Assembly: GCA_004292955.1 (NCBI GenBank)
Contig: RDXX01000069.1
Location: forward strand, 1 to 36,338
DNA from: Oscillatoriales cyanobacterium
GTDB lineage: Bacteria > Cyanobacteriota > Cyanobacteriia > Cyanobacteriales > Microcoleaceae
Length of the DNA stretch: 36,338 nt
Direction: 5' to 3'
Shown: piece after piece, positions 29,247 to 36,338 of the stretch
Layout: each line of letters opens with the position of its first letter
Numbering within the stretch: the first letter of the stretch is position 1
Position numbers and translations under genes: made by a program
The notes under the pieces: model-generated
Told to the model about the DNA's origin: nothing
The model's input: only the letters and a program-made list of their open reading frames with translations
The model's database searches: none

Positions 29247-30002
29247 TTACTCCTCATAATCGATTAAAACTTGCACCCAGCGCGGCGGCCGCGGAATCGG
29301 ATTTCCCAAACGATCTAACAGCAGCAAAGCTACTAAATGCACTACAAATAAATATACAATATTGTTAATCAAAATCATCCCAGCGGCGATCGCCCCTATT
29401 GTACTCAAACTCGGCACGCTCAGCCAGCCCAGCTTCACAAATACCCATTCCACAATCTCTGTTACCTGGGCGGTTACATAAACCCAGAGATCTTGACCCA
29501 CCAAAGCTGACAGCAGCCAAAACTTAAAAAAGAACCCGACAGCACCAATTACCGCCCCCACACTAATAGAGACAGACCAACTCGCTTTGCGCCGCCAAAG
29601 TCCTCCCAGTGCAACTCCCATAATTCCAAAAGGAATCACGTATAAAATGCTCCGCGTTGGGCCCATGAGTACCGACAGCAGCAAACCGGAAACCAAAGCT
29701 GACATCCAAGCCGCTCTGTTACCCCAGCGCAGGTAAACCAGGGCTATGGGCACCGGGAAAAAAACCCGCAGCAACGGGCCCAGGGGAAAGTAATAATTTA
29801 TCAGCCAAATCAAGCTAGCGGTACTTGCCAAAAATGCCGTTTCTACGAGCCTCAAAGGCGCTTCTCCAGTGGGGGGCGTCCCCGGGTCGGAATTTTTGCG
29901 ATCGCCAGCCATTGCTGAAAAAGTGGCGGTTTGTGGCTCATTATTGCTACTGGGTGAACTGCCTGAATTAGACGCGGCATCTGCTGACAAAAAATCACTC
30001 AT
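29247..30002 (-). CDS. DUF2232 family membrane protein
   Basis: A 251-aa integral membrane protein. Residues 1-50 are a cytoplasmic polar tail (S/N/P/T rich), followed by about five or six transmembrane helices (ETAFLASTASLIWLINYYFP, WMSALVSGLLLSVLMGP, VGAVIGAVGFFFKFWLLSAL, IGAIAAGMILINNIVYLFVV). The RxPRWVQVLIDYEE tail is cytoplasmic. DUF2232 proteins are uncharacterised; remote similarity to ECF-transporter S components has been proposed for relatives, which would fit a cobalamin-related neighbour such as cobT, but this is inference. It begins about 25 bases after (AGATTTT)n repeats. Confidence 0.85.
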   Translation of the reverse strand: MSDFLSADAASNSGSSPSSNNEPQTATFSAMAGDRKNSDPGTPPTGEAPLRLVETAFLASTASLIWLINYYFPLGPLLRVFFPVPIALVYLRWGNRAAWMSALVSGLLLSVLMGPTRSILYVIPFGIMGVALGGLWRRKASWSVSISVGAVIGAVGFFFKFWLLSALVGQDLWVYVTAQVTEIVEWVFVKLGWLSVPSLSTIGAIAAGMILINNIVYLFVVHLVALLLLDRLGNPIPRPPRWVQVLIDYEE

Positions 30003-30004
30003 CC

Positions 30005-30128
30005 GATTTTAGATTTTAGATTTTAGATTTTAGATTTTACAGGACTTACGTGCTACACGTCTGATTCCCGATTTGAGATTTGAGATTTGAGATTTTACAG
30101 AACTTGCCTGCTGCACGTCTGATTCCCA
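30005..30128. repeat. AGATTTT and GATTTGA heptamers with a 30-bp direct repeat
   Basis: Heptamers TTTTAGA (30008-30038) and GATTTGA (30070-30095) alternate with two near-identical blocks, 30040-30069 and 30099-30128, ending in ACGTCTGATTCCC. The blocks differ at a handful of positions. They lie upstream of the DUF2232 start and could contain its promoter. Confidence 0.85.
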
Positions 30129-30153
30129 ATTTTCCGATTTTCCGATTTTAAAT

Positions 30154-30228
30154 TTTATCAGAAAGAATTGGTTGAAAGCCCCAAGCGCGATCGGGAGAAA
30201 TTAAAATTAGACTATTCATTACCAGGTA
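30154..30228 (+). repeat. Interspersed ~110-bp repeat, copy B (internally deleted)
   Basis: Contains ATCAGAAAGAATTGG, TTGAAAGCCCCAAGC, GGGAGAAATTAAAATTAGAC and TATTCATTAC, then jumps to AGGTAG, so about 20-25 bases of the family's right half are missing. It has no heptamer tail, unlike the other copies. Confidence 0.85.
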
Positions 30229-30345
30229 GTCCTATCTAGGTAAGGATAGATACAACTCCTTGTACATGAGACTTTGAGAGCATATAGCTCATCTTGGAGG
30301 TTTGAGGTATCCTGGCTTTTTTAATCCATTTGCAGCCGTGCAGCC

Positions 30346-30426
30346 CATTGATTCACGAAATAATCGGCATTGTAGCTTCTGGCTTGGGCAGATACTTAGA
30401 TCGTTCCACAAAGTAGTGAATCAATG
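30346..30426. repeat. 81-bp span bounded by perfect 11-bp inverted repeats
   Basis: CATTGATTCAC at 30346-30356 and GTGAATCAATG at 30416-30426. The intervening sequence has no repeat relation to the rest of the window. It sits between copies B and C of the interspersed repeat. Confidence 0.65.
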
Positions 30427-30479
30427 AACCTTGGAGTGCAAGCAGATTTCAGCCATCCTTACCCGTTTAGCACTACCCA

Positions 30480-30590
30480 TTACCAGAAAGAATTGGTTGA
30501 AAGCCCCAAGTCTTCGAGGGAGAAATTAAAATTAGACTATTCATTACTCGAATACTTGGACTTAAAGGTAGAGGTAGCTCTCGAACTGTC
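30480..30590 (+). repeat. Interspersed ~110-bp repeat, copy C
   Basis: Full-length copy: TTACCAGAAAGAATTGG, TTGAAAGCCCCAAG, GGAGAAATTAAAATTAG, ACTATTCATTACTC and AGGTAGAGGTAGCTCTC. Followed at once by GTCAAGCGGTCAACTGTCAA. A 65-codon frame crosses it, but stops in the same frame in copies A and E argue against coding. Confidence 0.9.
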
Positions 30591-30620
30591 AAGCGGTCAA
30601 CTGTCAATTGTCAACTGTTG

Positions 30621-30684
30621 AATCCAATCTTCTTCTTTCTAGGTAGAGGTCGCTGTCAAGCGGTCAACTGTCAATTGTCAACTG
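30621..30684 (+). repeat. Partial repeat copy G plus heptamers
   Basis: Only the right end of the family (CCAATCTTCTTCTTTCTAGG then TAGAGGTCGCTGTC) followed by AAGCGGTCAACTGTC. It looks like a tandem remnant of copy C. From 30685 to 30849 I see nothing else. Confidence 0.75.
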
Positions 30685-30849
30685 AATAAAGTTTGATATT
30701 TTACGACACTGGCGGGCCATAAGATTAATTTCCGGTTTCACTATTTGGAGGCCTCGCCACCCAATTTAATATTGTTCGCACAAACCAGGTTTAGGTAGGA
30801 ACGCCAGTCTTATTTTAGATTGATGTTCTCAGGAAAATTTTCAGCAGCA

Positions 30850-31347
30850 TCATTTTTCAGCTTTGACTTCCTGAATTACAAATACCGAACAAGATGCGTG
30901 GTGAACGACATAATTGCTCACACTCCCGAGGAAAGCTTCTGTAAGCCCCGTGCGGCCGCGCCTCCCCACTACTATTAAATCTGCACCCCAAGTTTGGGCG
31001 TGTTCGCAGACACAATGCCCCGGATCGCCATCCATTTGGCAGTCAAATTCCACCTCCAATCCTTGTTTGGCTGCAACCTCGCTATAATTTTTCAGCAAAC
31101 CCTCAGACTGTTTTACCTCCCTTTCCAGCCGCAAACGTTGAGCTTGATAAGCTTGATCCATTAACTCGGCATTCAAGCCCAAATCTACCGGAATTGGCAC
31201 TGCCGTCTCGCCCAGCGAGTTGACAGTAACGCAGTGAAATAGCATCATCTTAGCTCGATCGATCGAGGCTAATTCTAAGGCTTGACTGAAGACGCGGCGG
31301 CCAAGTTCAGAATCATCGACGGCGGCGAAAATTTTCTTAAAACTCAC
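30850..31347 (-). CDS. Universal stress protein (UspA family)
   Basis: A 165-aa soluble protein with the single Usp fold. The N-terminal strand has the conserved aspartate of KIFAAVDDSELG. The ATP-binding loop is GRRGRTGLTEAFLGSVS (pattern G-x2-G-x9-G-S), so it is expected to bind ATP. Members are induced by starvation or stress; the specific role is unknown. It has only repeats upstream on one side and an intergenic region on the other. The 314 bases to the next gene upstream (31348-31661) contain a possible hairpin described with the TnpB-like gene. Confidence 0.92.
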   Translation of the reverse strand: MSFKKIFAAVDDSELGRRVFSQALELASIDRAKMMLFHCVTVNSLGETAVPIPVDLGLNAELMDQAYQAQRLRLEREVKQSEGLLKNYSEVAAKQGLEVEFDCQMDGDPGHCVCEHAQTWGADLIVVGRRGRTGLTEAFLGSVSNYVVHHASCSVFVIQEVKAEK

Positions 31348-31603
31348 AGCTTTACCTCCGGCGGGAAATCATCAATATCAGTTAGTTAACAGAGAGTGTT
31401 GTTGAATGAGATTCAAATTAACAATCTCTGATACTTCTAGAGTAACCCATAAATGGAGTTAATCGGAGTAAGTCACAATATTCCAATTATAGTTCACTTT
31501 TTTAACTCCTCTGTAGTCGCGTCTTTCAGTTTGCGGGAGCTAGTCCCAACCAAATAGAGCGTAGTAAGGTAGGAATTTTTAGGCAGTTTACCCTAGCCTA
31601 GTA

Positions 31604-31644
31604 CAATCAAAGTGGTAGTCGCTAACACCGTTCTAGTTTGATTG
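31604..31644 (-). other. Hairpin after the TnpB-like gene, possible guide-RNA or element end
   Basis: CAATCAAA (31604-31611) and TTTGATTG (31637-31644) form an 8-bp stem with a 25-base loop, about 20 bases 3' of the TnpB-like stop on the coding strand. TnpB guide RNAs usually overlap or follow the 3' end of the gene, so this region is where one would expect it; the structure alone does not prove it. Confidence 0.35.
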
Positions 31645-31661
31645 CACACCGTCACGTATTA

Positions 31662-32960
31662 CTACTTCAGGCTTTTAAGATTGAGCGTAGCTTCTAGTAG
31701 GTTGCGCTTGATTGCTTTTAATGCCACGTTTCGGGCAGCATTTAATCCAGAGTGAGCCTTGTACCCATCAGCAGTTGCCACCAATGCAGCTCCAGATTGA
31801 TAGCCCTCAAATCGAAGTGAGTCAGACGGAAACTTAGCCCCTCTCCAAAGTGGTTCTCCCCACGGACTAAGGCGACTCGTATTCATCGGACTAACGCGAG
31901 TTGTCACAATTGCATAATCTTGATATGCGATTCGTTTGACTTGCTCAAAGACCTTTCCCTTTAGCCAGTAGGCACGCTTTTGATTTGATCTCCTAGAGAA
32001 TTTGCCTTTTTTCGGGCGAAGATTGCCTAGGTGTTCAAAACTAATTACATCCACTTTCCAGTGTTTTGCAAACTCAACAAGTTCCCTTGAAACCGCTCTG
32101 GAAAAATTAATTTCTCTGGCCGTTATTGAGTCCCATCTTGATTTAGCAAAACCACGACTCACTATTTTGGTTTGTCTCATCTTGATTGCAATTTGTCCTA
32201 GATCCCGCTTCCTACGAGCTACGTGACGCGACTGGTTGATAAAGTGCCTAGCGATTTCAGTCGTTTCGCCTCTGTCGTTGGTTTCTAGAACAGTTGCAAT
32301 GATAATAAACTTGTCTAAATCCATGTCAATCCCGCAGGTTCTAAATGCGGAGTTAGACATAATTCCCTTGATACCTCCTGTGGCAGGCACATATTTTTCT
32401 AAGGGGAAAACGAGCCATAAAGAACCATTTTGTACTTGAATTCTTGGAGAACCTTTTGTCCATTCTGTCGGAACATTAGGACATTGATATTGATGTTTGA
32501 CCCATTTCCATGAATTCCCTACTCGCATTTTCAAAACAATGGAGAAACCATCATCCTCTTTCCACATCCCTGAATCGTAATGCGGGTTAAACCGGAATGC
32601 CCTAGGATGAACTGGAGGTTTGTGATCTCTCATTCGCTTCGGACGATGCAACCATTTTTGATAGGTTGAATTCCAGCTTTCGTAAGCACCGATGGCTTGT
32701 CGGATTGCGGCTCTTTTTAGCGGGGAAGGAAAGCCGCTAATAAACTGATGACCAGCGGTTAGTAATTCGTAGAATCGCCAGCCTCCCTTAGATTGCACGG
32801 GAATGCTTACGCCTTGAGGATTTTCAGCAATTAACAGGAAATAAAAATGCACTACTTCGTTGTAAGCATCCTTGGTTTCCTGCATATCAAATTTTGAGCG
32901 AATTAGTTTCGCTTTAACTGATTTGGTTGTAATTGAATATCCTTTTTGGCGTTTTAGCAT
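31662..32960 (-). CDS. TnpB-like protein lacking the zinc ribbon and the third RuvC acid
   Basis: A 432-aa relative of IS200/IS605 TnpB. Start at the ATG at 32960, with GGAG 12 bases upstream; a TTG at 32978 adds six residues. RuvC-I (CGIDMDLDKF, D212) and RuvC-II (VISFEHLGNL, E309) are recognisable. RuvC-III reads KAHSGLNAARNVALKA: the position of the third catalytic aspartate, two before the conserved asparagine (N407), is glycine. The zinc-finger region between motifs II and III has no cysteine at all; the only cysteines are residues 160 and 209. No TnpA or CRISPR array lies nearby. It is downstream of the Crp/Fnr gene on the same strand (117-base gap). Function is open: inactive RNA-guided binder, or an enzyme with an altered active site. 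Confidence 0.8.
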   Translation of the reverse strand: MLKRQKGYSITTKSVKAKLIRSKFDMQETKDAYNEVVHFYFLLIAENPQGVSIPVQSKGGWRFYELLTAGHQFISGFPSPLKRAAIRQAIGAYESWNSTYQKWLHRPKRMRDHKPPVHPRAFRFNPHYDSGMWKEDDGFSIVLKMRVGNSWKWVKHQYQCPNVPTEWTKGSPRIQVQNGSLWLVFPLEKYVPATGGIKGIMSNSAFRTCGIDMDLDKFIIIATVLETNDRGETTEIARHFINQSRHVARRKRDLGQIAIKMRQTKIVSRGFAKSRWDSITAREINFSRAVSRELVEFAKHWKVDVISFEHLGNLRPKKGKFSRRSNQKRAYWLKGKVFEQVKRIAYQDYAIVTTRVSPMNTSRLSPWGEPLWRGAKFPSDSLRFEGYQSGAALVATADGYKAHSGLNAARNVALKAIKRNLLEATLNLKSLK

Positions 32961-32970
32961 TCTATAATGA

Positions 32971-33060
32971 AACTCCAATACACTCTAATTCGTCAATAGA
33001 CGACAGATACATCGCGCTTAGCGCTCCAATATATACATAACCACTCCAGTATACTCCAAT
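32971..33060. promoter_or_regulatory. Repeated (A/G)CTCCAATA-like motifs upstream of the TnpB-like gene
   Basis: In the 117-base gap the motif occurs as ACTCCAATA (32972), ACTCTAATT (32982), GCTCCAATA (33023), ACTCCAGTA (33043) and ACTCCAATA (33053), all in the same orientation. Such clustering can mark an operator; it may also be chance in AT-rich DNA or part of the element end. Confidence 0.4.
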
Positions 33061-33077
33061 ATTTCGTTTTGTAGTGA

Positions 33078-33788
33078 TTAGACTAACAGACGCTCCAAGG
33101 CGTGTAGGTCGGGAATGCACAAAACGTCACGTTCGCGTTGAATAGTTCCTTTTTTTTCCAGCTTGCTCAGCACTCGCGTTACCGTTTCCCGAGCCAGCCC
33201 GCTGAGGCTACTTAATTCTCTGTGCGGCAGGTTGGGAATTTCTGTACCTCCACTGGACATTTTTTTCCCTTGCCCCTCTGCCAAAAATAATAGAATATCT
33301 GCTACTCGCGAGGTACTGTCAGACTCTCGCAAACGCAGGCGGCGGTTGACTTGTCGCAGGCGGCGGGCCATCAGTTGAGCTAGCCGAATGCCTGCGAGGG
33401 GCTCGGTATGAATGAGTTGCACAAAATCTTGAGCTGGCATATTGCCGATCAGTGTCGGGGCTAGGGTGATGACATCTGTTGATCGCGGTGCTTCTTCGAT
33501 CGCTGCCATTTCCCCGAACAGTTCTCCTTTCCCTAAAATATTCAGCGTTACTTCTTTTCCGTCTAGATTGTAGGTGCGAATTTTCACCCAACCATCCAAT
33601 ATAAAATACACTGATGTTCCCCAGTCATTTTCTAGTAAAATCACTTGATTCGACGGATGACTGCGGGTAACGATGTGGACAGTTGCTCTCTCGATTACAG
33701 GGTCAGGCAAACCTGCAAAAAAAGGAGTAGAAACTATCAATTGATTTATATTTGACTGCGGATCTCGGGCGTTAAAGCGGTCTTCCAT
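33078..33788 (-). CDS. Crp/Fnr-family transcriptional regulator
   Basis: A 236-aa DNA-binding regulator. Residues about 20-135 are a cyclic-nucleotide-binding beta-roll, with GKGELFGEM (FGE at 91-93) and APRST (R102, S103) forming the phosphate-binding pocket as in cAMP receptors, so cAMP binding is plausible. The dimer helix is about 130-150 and the winged helix-turn-helix 189-213 (HRELSSLSGLARETVTRVLS). No cysteine cluster for Fe-S is present, so it is not FNR-like. It is upstream of the TnpB-like gene on the same strand; a shared promoter or a regulator-target pair are both possible. Confidence 0.92.
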   Translation of the reverse strand: MEDRFNARDPQSNINQLIVSTPFFAGLPDPVIERATVHIVTRSHPSNQVILLENDWGTSVYFILDGWVKIRTYNLDGKEVTLNILGKGELFGEMAAIEEAPRSTDVITLAPTLIGNMPAQDFVQLIHTEPLAGIRLAQLMARRLRQVNRRLRLRESDSTSRVADILLFLAEGQGKKMSSGGTEIPNLPHRELSSLSGLARETVTRVLSKLEKKGTIQRERDVLCIPDLHALERLLV

Positions 33789-34035
33789 GAGGCCATCATC
33801 TTAATTTATGCGCTTGAGCTGCGCTGGGCAGTTAGAAATAGCTTGCAGCCGAGTCATTCGAGCGATTTGAGATTCAAGCATTTGAGGAACAAGGAGCTAA
33901 AAATCGGCAATTTTTCCTCTAAAGTTTTGCGGTCAAAGGTCGAATATGGGAATTATTGACGCGATCCCCGGCATAAATGCGCGGGAATTCTCAAAGGTTG
34001 CATTCCGGTGCGATCGCATCCACACCTTCACGCTT

Positions 34036-34140
34036 TCTTCTTCCTGTCTCTTAGGCTCTTAACTAGACCGTTTCCGGTTCCCGTCAGACCGCCTCCACAG
34101 GCAATTTCTTTAATGTCTACGAAGCGTCCCTCCGCCGACA
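34036..34140 (-). ncRNA. Candidate omega-RNA of the broken TnpB element
   Basis: The region runs from the last codons of the tnpB fragment into its 3' side. On the - strand it has stable small hairpins, GCCT/AGGC (34091-34102) and ACCG-GAAA-CGGT (34067-34078, a GAAA tetraloop), followed by CTAAGAGACAGG. TnpB guide RNAs normally come from this position, overlapping the right end of the element. The element boundary is not defined. The rest of 33789-34035 shows no gene. Confidence 0.55.
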
Positions 34141-35272
34141 ATCCTTGAAAACCGAATAACTTGAGCGGCTGCTACATCTCGATGTGTTGTATACCCACAC
34201 TCAGGGCAATTATGCACTCGTTCATCAAGTGCTTTCTTGCCAGTGTGACTATCACAATTCGGACAAACCTGAGAAGTGTAATCCTTGTTTACCTTCTCAA
34301 AATGTACTCCCCGTTTCCAGCACACCCACGACATAATCGCGATGAATTGACCGAAACCAGCATCTAAGGTGTGTTTGCCAAACCTACCTTTTGCCCAGAC
34401 TCGAAAATCGATATCTTCAACAAATATCATTCCCGCATCTAGGGCTAGGTCATGAGCTAATTTAAACTGCCAATCTTTTCTGGTATCGGTAACACGCTGA
34501 TGCAGCCTAGCAATTTTTCTATTCAACTTATGACGGTTGTTAGAGCCTTTCTTCTTGTTCTTGAGCCGACGTTGCAGCAATTTAAGCTTGCGGTGTTCGA
34601 CCTTGAGCAACTTAGGACGTTTAACTAATTTGCCTTCAGAAGTTGCTAAAAATTGGTCTAAACCTAGATCTATGCCAACGGGGAATCCCTGTGCAACTGG
34701 TTGAGGAACATTAACATCACATTCTAAGAAAAGTATGACGAAATATCCACTAGCCTTCCGGACAATTTGAGCTTGCTTGATTGCAAACTCATTAGGAATC
34801 TCTCTTGATTTAATGAATTCAACAATGCCTAACTGTGGGAGTTTAATAGTATTTCCTTGGAGGCAATTTTTGAGCATTTGGGGAAATACAAACGACCGCA
34901 TTCGGTATTTATTCTTAAATCTTGGGAATCCCATTCCCTTACGTTTCATGTCTAGGAAGGCTGTTTCCAGCTTTCTTAACACCTGTTGAAGCATCTTTTT
35001 GTGTTAACCGTTTTAAGTTCGGGAAACAACTCTTTAGCTTTGGTTAGCTCCGCTGCCTGATTGTAATAATTTGGGTAGGGAGCATCAGCCGGAATAATGT
35101 ACTCGCGAGCGATCGAGCAAGCATTAATCGGACATTTACGAGAGTTAATCCAGTCTTTACGCTCTCTCAATGCGTAGTTCCAAACCTTACGACAAATTAC
35201 CAGAGTTCTTTCGATTTGAGAAATCTGCTTGTCTGTCGGCTTTAGTTTGTACTCGTAACTGAGATTTAGCAT
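34110..35272 (-). pseudogene. tnpB: Frameshifted IS1341-type tnpB (IS200/IS605 group)
   Basis: Two frames make one TnpB. The N-part (35272-34976) starts MLNLSYEYKLKPT and ends soon after ELKTVNTK; the C-part (34994-34110) continues with MLQQVLRKLETAFLDMKRKG. The shift of -1 lies at a run of five A's (about 34990). The C-part has GIDLGLDQF (RuvC-I), FVEDIDF (RuvC-II), a CPNC...CPEC zinc ribbon and HRDVAAAQVI (RuvC-III), so only the joint is damaged. It may be an assembly or sequencing error, a one-base deletion in the A run, or ribosomal frameshifting (slippery A-AAA-AG is possible). A companion tnpA is absent. Confidence 0.85.
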
Positions 35273-35296
35273 GATTCTTGACTAGCTCTACAAAAT

Positions 35297-35325
35297 ATTA
35301 TATCATTTTGTAGATACTATGACAA
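35297..35325 (-). promoter_or_regulatory. Promoter of the tnpB gene inside a hairpin
   Basis: On the - strand TTGTCA (35325-35320) and a perfect TATAAT (35302-35297) are spaced by 17 bases, and the start codon is 24 bases after the -10. An inverted repeat, CTACAAAAT/ATTTTGTAG (35288-35313), overlaps the -10, so the promoter sits within a hairpin at the probable left end of the element. Confidence 0.7.
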
Positions 35326-35380
35326 TAACGAAATCTCACTCTTGTCACTGGCATTGCCTTAGCCTCCGGTTAGCTTTCAT

Positions 35381-35401
35381 GTCCGTCTTGAAAGGACGGG
35401 G
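35381..35401. repeat. IS200/IS605-type end hairpin candidate
   Basis: GTCCGTCTTGAAAGGACGGG forms a short hairpin (CCGTC/GACGG) with a GGGG tail, much like end hairpins of IS1341-type elements in cyanobacteria. It is 110 bases upstream of the broken tnpB start, so it may be that element's left end or the right end of a lost neighbour. Confidence 0.4.
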
Positions 35402-35966
35402 TTCTCAGCATATTTTTTATAGCCTCAAGCTCTGATTGGGAGCTAGAAACTAAAGACTATACCATAATTGTTTAGATACATACCGCCGAGTAAATTTTAT
35501 TAACAAAATTTTAGCAGCGCAGCAAGGGACTGAGCGATCGAGTTAGCGAAGACAATGACTTCGCGATGACAAGCTTAACACTGCTGAGAGATTTGTTGTC
35601 AGCAGGCCCGACAGTCGATCGGCTAGCGGAAGCACAAGTCCGCCCACGGGACAGACAGCGACCACATCCGATTGCAACTCTCTGGAACCAGTCAAATGTC
35701 AGCACTACCAAGAAAATCCACACCAATTTCCAGTCTAAAGGTTGGCGCTCTTGGCAACCGAAACCGACGCAGTTTCCAGCAATTTTTTATGCTACCCCGA
35801 GATTATTGTACCATTAATCTCTAGCCATGAACACAGATCGAAAGCTATCATAAAAGGTTGTTTAAATCGACTGCATGGGGACAAGCCCGAATCCGGGCAT
35901 CCCAAAATCGCAGATTGTTTGAGGTTTTTCCCAAGTCTGTAGTCTGTAAAAGATGGAAACAAAAAT

Positions 35967-36104
35967 TTACCAGAAAGAATTGGTTGAAAGCCCCAAGCCT
36001 GCTCGGGAGAAATTAAAATCAGACTATTCATTGCTCCAATCCTCGGACTTAAGGGTAGAGGTCGCTCTCAAACTGTCAACTGTCAACTGTCAACTGTCAA
36101 CTGT
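35967..36104 (+). repeat. Interspersed ~110-bp repeat, copy D, with heptamer tail
   Basis: Body 35967-36077: TTACCAGAAAGAATTGG, TTGAAAGCCCCAAG, GCTCGGGAGAAATTAAAATC, AGACTATTCATTGCTCCAAT and GGTAGAGGTCGCTCTCAAAC. The tail 36078-36104 is (CTGTCAA)n. From 35402 to 35966 no gene is supported: frames of up to 83 codons exist but show no domain, ribosome site or conserved pattern. Confidence 0.9.
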
Positions 36105-36119
36105 TGAACGCATTACCTG

Positions 36120-36225
36120 AGGAGAGAGTGGCACCCAGCCACCGCCCCAAGCTCGGGGTTAGGAACTGTAACTTAATTTATGGACAAAGCTACCCATCCT
36201 TGACTATTTGGGTAGCTTTTTGAGC
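36120..36225 (+). ncRNA. Candidate small RNA ending in a strong terminator
   Basis: No coding frame is seen here. Two small hairpins, GTGG/CCAC (36128-36142) and CCCC/GGGG (36145-36158), precede a strong terminator (36186-36221). The layout of hairpin, linker, terminator is that of a small RNA, but no promoter is evident upstream, where repeat copy D lies. An alternative is the end of an unrecognised transcript. Confidence 0.4.
36186..36221 (+). terminator. Rho-independent terminator
   Basis: AAAGCTACCCA at 36186-36196 and TGGGTAGCTTT at 36209-36219 pair perfectly over 11 bases around a 12-base loop, followed by T residues on the + strand. The remaining 36226-36338 shows no assignable feature. 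Confidence 0.8.
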
Positions 36226-36338
36226 AAATTGTGGCCGCGCGAGACTATTTGCCCGTAGTTCAATTTGTTTTTGCCTCCGTGCCATTGGATGACAGATGTG
36301 GGCGTCTTGCGTCAGAGAAATCTGCATTTGGACTGATT

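Noticed and set aside
30300..30426. Possible - strand remnant with a peptide like NADYFVNQWAARLQMD
   Set aside because: Would need a frameshift and has no start or recognisable family; kept only as the 11-bp inverted repeat.
30424..30621. 65-codon frame through repeat copy C
   Set aside because: Same frame has stops in copies A and E; the sequence is a dispersed non-coding repeat.
35511..36031. Frames of 66-83 codons in the right end
   Set aside because: No motif, ribosome site or conserved composition; partly overlap repeat copy D.

Overview
The window looks like chromosomal DNA from a filamentous, non-heterocystous cyanobacterium of the Microcoleus/Oscillatoria/Phormidium type. The support is: many HIP1-like GCGATCGC sites; abundant heptanucleotide tandem repeats between genes; cyanobacteria-typical genes (CPP1-like/DUF3353, DUF2232 next to a CobT-like gene, bifunctional nuclease, HPPD, a Fe-S aldo/keto reductase); and cyanobacterial TnpB relatives. 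Naming a genus is inference. I see no tRNA, rRNA or CRISPR array.

Layout. 1-5.1 kb: the 3' part of an APC amino-acid permease, a NYN-nuclease/LOTUS protein, a short-chain dehydrogenase and 4-hydroxyphenylpyruvate dioxygenase, all on +. 5.1-7.8 kb: a - strand pair with overlapping ends, a PAS/GAF diguanylate cyclase followed by a GNAT acetyltransferase. 8.1-9.1 kb: a small inverted-repeat transposable element with target duplication, then a HAD phosphatase. 9.3-11.0 kb (-): a CPP1-like membrane J-like protein and the peptidoglycan editing factor PgeF. 11.7-17.1 kb (+): an M23 endopeptidase, then a two-gene unit of a GT-C-like membrane glycosyltransferase with a proline-rich repeat and a GT2 glycosyltransferase. 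17.4-18.1 kb (-): riboflavin synthase. 18.4-20.0 kb (+): bifunctional nuclease plus Fe-S aldo/keto reductase. 20.3-24.2 kb (+): a large orphan sensor histidine kinase and a small secreted protein. 24.5-26.3 kb: an unknown 105-aa protein, a 72-bp tandem array, and a lipoprotein solute-binding protein (-). 27.0-30.0 kb: a coiled-coil protein (+), then DUF2232 and CobT-like genes (-). 30.8-35.3 kb (-): a universal stress protein, a TnpB-like protein that lacks its zinc ribbon and third RuvC acid, a Crp/Fnr regulator, and a frameshifted conventional tnpB with a probable omega-RNA and a good promoter. 35.3-36.3 kb: no convincing gene, but an IS-type hairpin, a repeat copy and a possible small RNA ending in a strong terminator.

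The most unusual content is between the genes. A roughly 110-bp interspersed sequence occurs in six recognisable copies plus one fragment, on both strands. Five of the six copies run at the same end into (TGTCAAC)n-type sequence. Almost every short tandem array here has a period of 7 bp or a multiple of 7, although the array sequences are unrelated. Several long hairpins look like MITE or REP-type elements; one has 8-bp target duplications. The best protein-level lead is the TnpB-like gene beside the Crp/Fnr regulator: its sequence suggests a nuclease-compromised, possibly repurposed RNA-guided protein.
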